19,636 bases of DNA from Nitratifractor sp. (GTDB lineage Bacteria > Campylobacterota > Campylobacteria > Campylobacterales > Sulfurovaceae), in assembly GCA_024762845.1 (NCBI GenBank), contig JANTGQ010000004.1, positions 1-19,636 on the forward strand, given 5' to 3'. The notes under the pieces are model-generated. The model saw only the letters and a list, made by a program, of their open reading frames with translations. It ran no database searches and was not told where the DNA came from. Position numbers and translations under genes: made by a program. Position 1 is the stretch's first letter. Each line of letters opens with the position of its first letter. This document shows, one piece after another, positions 15,396-19,636 of the stretch.

Positions 15396-17390
15396 TAATT
15401 CTGTAGCAATTTTTAACTTTAACTCTTGCATGATCGAAGAGAGTCTATAGAGTTGACTCTCTTCTACTTTTTTATCCTCTTCTAAGTTGGCTGCAACTAT
15501 ATTAAGTGTATTTTCAAGCTCATTGGCACCTATTTGAGAACTAATCTCCTGAAGGTCAGTAATAAGTGAAAGCGCCTGTTGGGTTCTATTCTCTTTTACG
15601 TACTTCTCTATAATTCTATCACTATCGGAGTAGATGGCTAAAAACTCTTTATTTTTTCTCTCCAGCTCCTCTTGGCTGTTTTGCTTATTATACTCAGTTT
15701 CTATCGCTGCTTTTGATTCTATATCGGCAGATACATAGCGATTGAGTAGGGCTTTTAATTCACTACTCTTAAATGGTTTTGGGAGGTAAGAGTCAAATCC
15801 GAGCTGAAAAATACTCTCCATACTACTTTTGTAAAGTGAAAAAGAGGTATGAATTACAACAGGTGTAGCATTAAATCTACTATCTTGTCTAATTTTCGAA
15901 ATTGTCTGATAGCCGTCGAGTTTTGGCATCATACTATCTAGAATAATCAAATCATAGCTTGTTGTATTAACTGCTTTGAGTGCTGCTGCCCCATCTGCTA
16001 CAGCAGTTACAGAGAGCCCAAACTGCTTAATCATATACTCCAGAATATGTCGGTTGACTCTGTCATCATCTGCAATAAGCACTTTTTTCTGGCTTTGGGG
16101 AGCACTGTTCGTTATACTCTTTTGTTTTGGAGCAGCTTTTAGTGTAGTCTCTGTTTCTATTAAATCACTACTATAAAGAGTCACTATAACTTCATAAAGG
16201 CGCTCTTGTTTAACTGGTTTCTCCAGTGATATATCAATTAAATCAGTTGGCAGTTTTTGGCTTTTACTATCTGTAATTGCTATAAGTTTAAAGTGACTAA
16301 GTGGTTTAATGCTTTTAAGGTACTCAGTAAGAATTGGTTCAAAAAGATTACTCTCCATAAAGATAGTATCAAAATCCATAAAGTTGGGAATCTCTTTATT
16401 TAGCTCTTCAAAGTTTTCAACAGTTGTATCGAAGTTTAACTCTTTAAGTCTCTTAGCAATAGGGAAAGTAGTTTTCTCGCTCCCGATAATAAGTGCTTTT
16501 TTACTCAGCTCGAGTTTTCTATTAAAGCCCTCTTCTGTGTTGCTACTATATGCGATATCAACAGGTATTGTTGCAAAGAGCCTGTAACTGCTCTTTGCGC
16601 TCTCTATTGTTAAAAGACCATTTATCTTATTGAGAATTTTTTTAATCAAATAGAGGTATATTCCGTAATATTTTTTATCTTCCTTATTAAAGATAGGTTT
16701 AATACCATTTTTGAGTACTTTTTCTATACTTGCGTTACTCTTTAGCTTAGATGGAATATCTATTTTAATGCTACTGTTGCTTAAGAGTTCGATAGTAATT
16801 TTTGGCTCTCTATTTTGGTGCTCTTTCTTCTGTAGCTTTATTAAAAGGAAAAGAACATTAAGTATATTCTCTTTGTCGGCAACTATCTTTTCTGGAAGAT
16901 CATTTCCTTTATACTCTACTGTAGCACTCTCTCCAAGCTCCGTTATGATATCTTTTATAATGAAAGATGAGTTTTTCTCTCTTATATTCTCTGTAGAGAT
17001 ATCAAGAAATATCTTCTCTTCCTTATTGTTATCAAAAATTGTTTTACAGTTTCTTTTTAACTCTTGATATATCTCTTCATCAGCACTATTTTCGATACTG
17101 TTAATTGAGCTTTGGAGTTTTTCAACAGAGTGAATGCGTTCATTATTGATCTCATTTAAGTACTTATATTCTCCATCTTTTTTACACTTTTCTTTTTCAA
17201 AGAAGAGGCTTAACGTTTTTTTTCTACTTTTATTATCGCGAATTATAGATAATAAAAGCAGGAAAAAGAGGATAGCAAGGATAAGAATAAAAATCCAATC
17301 CCAAGAAATGGTCGTAAAATAGTCCCCAAGCGATGCATTCAGTGTGCTTGAAGTAATAAATATTATATATAGTACCATTCTTAGGAGCAT
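15384..17390 (-). CDS. membrane hybrid histidine-kinase-like protein with degenerate kinase, two receivers and a degenerate Hpt
   Basis: This 668-residue protein has an N-terminal hydrophobic segment (about 4-20) and a membrane helix (about 32-50) with almost no sensor loop. A kinase-like region follows (about 75-280). It has no recognisable HExxP H-box (His87 is the only candidate), no N-box Asn after ADKENILNVLFLLI, and a poor G-box (KKYYGIYLYLIKKI). Receiver 1 (about 298-405) has Glu346 where the phospho-Asp belongs, though Lys391 remains. Receiver 2 (about 436-553) is complete: DDD 441-443, Asp485, Thr515 and Lys538. The tail (about 570-668) resembles an Hpt helical bundle with Thr611 at the His position. 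The BarA/EvgS-like layout is seen; loss of catalysis is inferred. It is flanked by ftsY and radA and has no partner regulator. Confidence 0.85.
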   Translation of the reverse strand: MLLRMVLYIIFITSSTLNASLGDYFTTISWDWIFILILAILFFLLLLSIIRDNKSRKKTLSLFFEKEKCKKDGEYKYLNEINNERIHSVEKLQSSINSIENSADEEIYQELKRNCKTIFDNNKEEKIFLDISTENIREKNSSFIIKDIITELGESATVEYKGNDLPEKIVADKENILNVLFLLIKLQKKEHQNREPKITIELLSNSSIKIDIPSKLKSNASIEKVLKNGIKPIFNKEDKKYYGIYLYLIKKILNKINGLLTIESAKSSYRLFATIPVDIAYSSNTEEGFNRKLELSKKALIIGSEKTTFPIAKRLKELNFDTTVENFEELNKEIPNFMDFDTIFMESNLFEPILTEYLKSIKPLSHFKLIAITDSKSQKLPTDLIDISLEKPVKQERLYEVIVTLYSSDLIETETTLKAAPKQKSITNSAPQSQKKVLIADDDRVNRHILEYMIKQFGLSVTAVADGAAALKAVNTTSYDLIILDSMMPKLDGYQTISKIRQDSRFNATPVVIHTSFSLYKSSMESIFQLGFDSYLPKPFKSSELKALLNRYVSADIESKAAIETEYNKQNSQEELERKNKEFLAIYSDSDRIIEKYVKENRTQQALSLITDLQEISSQIGANELENTLNIVAANLEEDKKVEESQLYRLSSIMQELKLKIATELKRG

Positions 17391-17423
17391 CTAAATTTAT
17401 ACCTTTGCTATTTAAATTGAAAA

Positions 17424-17432
17424 ATTATAGCA
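17424..17432 (-). promoter_or_regulatory. candidate extended -10 for the hybrid kinase gene
   Basis: The minus strand reads TGCTATAAT (17432 to 17424) after a T-rich stretch, a typical Campylobacterota promoter. The predicted start near 17417 leaves a leader of about 27 nt before the ATG. Confidence 0.6.
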
Positions 17433-17527
17433 TAAAAAGCTATTAATAAGTGTAAAATATTTCATTTTAACGTGTAAATTAGGTTTTTTTTTCCAAACTA
17501 GTACCTATTTTTCTAATGAAGTTTAAG

Positions 17528-17533
17528 TATAAT
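17528..17533 (+). promoter_or_regulatory. candidate -10 for radA-acpS
   Basis: TATAAT at 17528-17533 lies 23 nt before the radA GTG, giving a leader of about 17 nt that still includes AAGGGA at 17545-17550. No -35 is recognisable; a T9 run lies upstream at about 17484-17492. Confidence 0.5.
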
Positions 17534-17556
17534 AGAGAAAAAATAAGGGATATCTG

Positions 17557-18900
17557 GTGGCAAAAAAGAGAACACTTTTTGAGTGTCAAAATTGTGGTTT
17601 TCAATCACCAAGATGGGCAGGAAAATGTCCATCTTGTAACTCTTGGGATTCACTTTTAGAGTTAAATAGTGAACAAATTGATTACCTTAAAAGCACAAGC
17701 AAAAAGAGTACAGCAGCTTCTAAAGCGGTATCAATTACTAAGATAAAGTCAGAAAATATTCTGCGTTCAAGTAGTAGATCAAAAGAACTCGACCTTGTAC
17801 TAGGTGGTGGTATTGTACCTGGTTCACTTACATTAATTGGGGGTAGCCCCGGTATTGGTAAATCTACTCTCCTTTTAAAAATAGCAGGTAATCTAGCAGC
17901 AATAAAACAAAAAGTTTTATATGTCTCTGGCGAAGAGTCTGCGTCGCAGATAAAATTAAGAGGGGATAGACTTGGGGCAAACAGCCCAACACTCTATCTT
18001 TTGGCAGAGATAACGATGGAGTCAATTGTAAACGAGATAGAGCAAAATGAGTATGAGTTTGTTGTCATAGACTCTATTCAGACAATTTATACATCCGAAG
18101 TACCTTCCGCACCTGGCTCTGTTACACAGGTGCGTGCAATTACTTTTGAGCTTATGAGAATTGCAAAATTAAAAAATATTCCTATATTCATAATTGGGCA
18201 TATAACAAAAGATGGTTCGATTGCAGGACCAAGGGTTTTAGAACACATGGTCGATACGGTTCTCTACTTCGAAGGCGACAGTAATAGCGACCTAAGATTG
18301 CTACGAAGCTTTAAAAATAGGTTTGGTTCAACAAATGAGGTGGGTATTTTTGAGATGAACAGCAGCGGGTTGGAGGATGCAAAGAGTATGGCGGAGAGGT
18401 TTTTTAATAAAGAGAAGCTCAAACCTGGTTCTGCGCTAACAATTATGATGGAGGGTTCCAGACCGATTGTAATAGAGGTACAGGCTCTGGTAACACCTGC
18501 ATATGCAAACTCTAAAAGAAGCTCCACCGGATTTGATACAAACAGATTAAATATGCTCTTGGCTCTTTTGGAGAAGAAACTCGATCTCCCCTTTGGGACT
18601 TACGATATTTTCGTAAATGTTGTAGGGGGGATTAAAGTGCAAGAGACCAGTGTTGACTTGGCTGTAATTGCTGCAATATTAAGCTCTTTTAAAGAGCGAG
18701 AGCTGAGCTTTAAAACACTCTTTATCGGAGAGGTGAGTCTAACGGGTGAGGTGAGGGATGTACCTAATATGGTGCAGAGATTAAAAGAGGCTTCTACTCA
18801 GGGCTTTAAAAATGCTGTTGTTCCTAGTGTTCCCATTGAGAAGAGTGCAATAAAAACATATGTTGCCAATAGTGTAGAGAAGGTTATAGAGTGGATGTAA
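17557..18900 (+). CDS. radA: DNA repair protein RadA
   Basis: RadA is a RecA-related ATPase that drives branch migration of recombination intermediates. The 447-residue protein has the N-terminal zinc finger (Cys10, Cys13, Cys24, Cys27 in CQNCGF and KCPSC), Walker A GGSPGIGKST (95-104), Walker B-like FVVIDSIQT (about 168-176), the RadA-specific KNRFG at 253-257, and a Lon-protease-like C-terminal domain (e.g. VNVVGGIKVQE). GTG 17557 is preceded by AAGGGA at the right spacing. Its TAA overlaps the acpS ATG (TAATG), so the two are probably co-translated. Length and motifs are standard. Confidence 0.97.
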   Translation: MAKKRTLFECQNCGFQSPRWAGKCPSCNSWDSLLELNSEQIDYLKSTSKKSTAASKAVSITKIKSENILRSSSRSKELDLVLGGGIVPGSLTLIGGSPGIGKSTLLLKIAGNLAAIKQKVLYVSGEESASQIKLRGDRLGANSPTLYLLAEITMESIVNEIEQNEYEFVVIDSIQTIYTSEVPSAPGSVTQVRAITFELMRIAKLKNIPIFIIGHITKDGSIAGPRVLEHMVDTVLYFEGDSNSDLRLLRSFKNRFGSTNEVGIFEMNSSGLEDAKSMAERFFNKEKLKPGSALTIMMEGSRPIVIEVQALVTPAYANSKRSSTGFDTNRLNMLLALLEKKLDLPFGTYDIFVNVVGGIKVQETSVDLAVIAAILSSFKERELSFKTLFIGEVSLTGEVRDVPNMVQRLKEASTQGFKNAVVPSVPIEKSAIKTYVANSVEKVIEWM

Positions 18901-19262
18901 TGCAAGTAAAAGTTGGAACAGACATTATTAGGGTGGAGAGAGTAGAAGAGTCTATAAAAAAGTTTGGCGAAAAATTTTTAGAGCGGTTCTTGAGCCATGG
19001 CGAAATTAAAAGAGCCAAGAGTGTGAACTCTATCGCCGGATACTGGGCAGCAAAAGAGGCGGTAGCAAAAGCTCTTGGGTGTGGTATCGGAAAGGAGCTT
19101 GGTTTTTTGGATATCGAGATTCAAAAGAGTTCCAAGGGGGCTCCGCTATTTACTTTACATGGTAATAGGTTTAATATAGAGTCATCATCTCTCTCAATAT
19201 CACATGATGGCGGTTTTGCAGTTGCAGTAGTTGCTATTGTAATGAAAAGTAAACAGAATTAA
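18900..19262 (+). CDS. acpS: holo-[acyl-carrier-protein] synthase
   Basis: AcpS moves the 4'-phosphopantetheine arm from CoA to apo-ACP, activating it for fatty-acid synthesis. The 120-residue protein has the Mg-binding Asp8 in VGTDIIRVERV and Glu53 in GYWAAKEAVAKALG, FLERFLS (26-32), and the C-terminal SHDGGFAVAV. ATG 18900 overlaps the radA stop and yields the normal N-terminus. GTG 18891 in the same frame would add three residues and has a better-spaced AAGG (18880-18883), so it is an alternative. The TAA at 19260-19262 lies inside the left arm of the inverted repeat that follows. Confidence 0.96.
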   Translation: MQVKVGTDIIRVERVEESIKKFGEKFLERFLSHGEIKRAKSVNSIAGYWAAKEAVAKALGCGIGKELGFLDIEIQKSSKGAPLFTLHGNRFNIESSSLSISHDGGFAVAVVAIVMKSKQN

Positions 19263-19458
19263 ACCCAGATTTCGCATTAGAATTGCTTGAAATCTACCAA
19301 ACGCTTGTGCTGTAGGTATTTGCGGAAACTGTGCAAGAGTGGATTCCCAAGGCTCTAAGTTGCACCCGTAGGTGCATTGATAGTTTCTTTGTAAGTGCTT
19401 ACAGTGCAATGGTTTGTGTAGAGTTCTGCAATCTCTAATGCGAAATCTGGGTTAAATT
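19257..19458 (+). repeat. 202-nt long inverted repeat element: MITE-like or structured RNA
   Basis: The ends are exact inverted repeats of 20 bp (19262-19281 and 19434-19453), extending to 25 bp with one mismatch (19257-19458). Pairing continues inward: 282-286 with 428-432, 293-302 with 412-422, 305-323 with 391-409, and 325-330 with 382-387 (last three digits). The tip holds two further hairpins: 336-342 with 347-356, and TGCACC/GGTGCA (361-366, 371-376). There is no T run after the right arm, so it is not an ordinary terminator, and no clear target-site duplication is visible. No protein is supported inside it. Strand is given as plus because the stem's G-U pairs favour a plus-strand RNA. 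Confidence 0.8.
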
Positions 19459-19514
19459 AGCCCATATTAAGAGAGAAAGTGTAAAAAAGTAGCGGTATCT
19501 TAATATTTATAGTA

Positions 19515-19520
19515 TATAAT
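19515..19520 (+). promoter_or_regulatory. candidate -10 for the lipoprotein gene, within an AT palindrome
   Basis: TATAAT at 19515-19520 predicts a start near 19527, with AGG (19539-19541) as the binding site before ATG 19549. TTAATATT (19500-19507) and AATATTAA (19518-19525) form a perfect inverted repeat across it. The remaining sequence 19459-19499 shows nothing else. Confidence 0.45.
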
Positions 19521-19548
19521 ATTAAAAATTATTTTTTTAGGTACTAGA

Positions 19549-19636
19549 ATGAGAATCAGAGTAATTTTACTTTTATTAATTGTCGGTTTTTTTATGAATG
19601 GATGTCTGGCTGATAGAATTAAACAGCGTATGTACT
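19549..19636 (+). CDS. probable lipoprotein, N-terminal 29 residues (cut by window edge)
   Basis: The ATG at 19549 has AGG 7 nt upstream and a promoter-like TATAAT at 19515. The visible peptide starts with two Arg, then a hydrophobic run (VILLLLIVGFFM), then NGC with Cys19. This fits a lipoprotein signal peptide, although the lipobox (MNGC) is off consensus at positions -3 and -2. The mature part seen (CLADRIKQRMY) gives no family. The gene runs out of the window. Confidence 0.6.
   Translation, partial: MRIRVILLLLIVGFFMNGCLADRIKQRMY

Noticed and set aside
17484..17492. Run of nine T upstream of radA as a phase-variable tract or terminator
   Set aside because: It is intergenic, has no GC-rich stem in front of it, and is a simple AT-rich tract common before promoters in this group.
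19361..19376. TGCACC/GGTGCA hairpin as an independent terminator
   Set aside because: No T run follows it and it sits at the tip of the larger folded element, so it is counted as part of that element.
19200..19409. A 69-codon minus-strand frame running through the inverted repeat into acpS
   Set aside because: It lies half in the repeat and half antisense to the conserved end of acpS, has no plausible binding site or family motif, and is best explained as a by-product of the repeat. If the element is multi-copy, the same frame will recur as false hypothetical proteins.

Overview
The window reads as ordinary chromosome from a low-GC member of the Campylobacterota (Epsilonproteobacteria), most likely a Sulfurimonas/Sulfurovum-type lineage. 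This is inferred from protein motifs and gene neighbourhoods. The AT-rich promoters carry TGn-TATAAT extended -10 elements. FtsY is short and lacks the acidic domain. RNase Y, CmoB and a Bpt-type N-end leucyltransferase are present, and gene packing is very tight with many GTG/TTG starts. No genus is claimed.

Layout. (1) 1-6087, plus: a MoxR/Bat cluster in the order moxR (3' part only), DUF58, small membrane protein, batA, batB, batC, batD, with stop/start overlaps at most joints. It probably builds a MoxR-assisted, membrane-anchored von Willebrand A-domain complex with a TPR partner and a large periplasmic BatD protein. (2) 6100-7716, minus: bpt-like aminoacyltransferase, then tyrA. (3) 7758-10884, plus: TrmN6-like tRNA methyltransferase, a YkgJ-type cysteine-cluster protein, an exported TPR protein and trpC, all overlapping or abutting. 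(4) 10900-14406, minus: 5-formyltetrahydrofolate cyclo-ligase, rny (TTG start), an exported cyclophilin and cmoB. (5) 14473-15339, plus: ftsY. (6) 15384-17390, minus: a hybrid histidine-kinase-like protein in which nearly every phosphotransfer site except one receiver looks degenerate. (7) 17557-19262, plus: radA and acpS. (8) 19257-19458: a 202-nt long inverted repeat that starts on the acpS stop codon. (9) 19549-end: the start of a probable lipoprotein gene.

The genes are mainly housekeeping: aromatic amino acid synthesis, tRNA modification, mRNA decay, protein targeting, folate, recombination and fatty-acid carrier protein activation. Two things stand out. The first is the 19257-19458 element, whose arms pair almost end to end and whose non-Watson-Crick stem positions are all G-U when read on the plus strand, which suggests a folded RNA or a miniature mobile element. 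The second is the degenerate hybrid kinase, with a Glu in place of the first receiver's Asp and a Thr in place of the Hpt His. Two very compact divergent promoter regions, one of which predicts a leaderless bpt mRNA, are also worth attention. No CRISPR, tRNA, rRNA, transposase or prophage gene was found. No stretch longer than 300 bases lacks a gene; the longest gap is 19263-19548.
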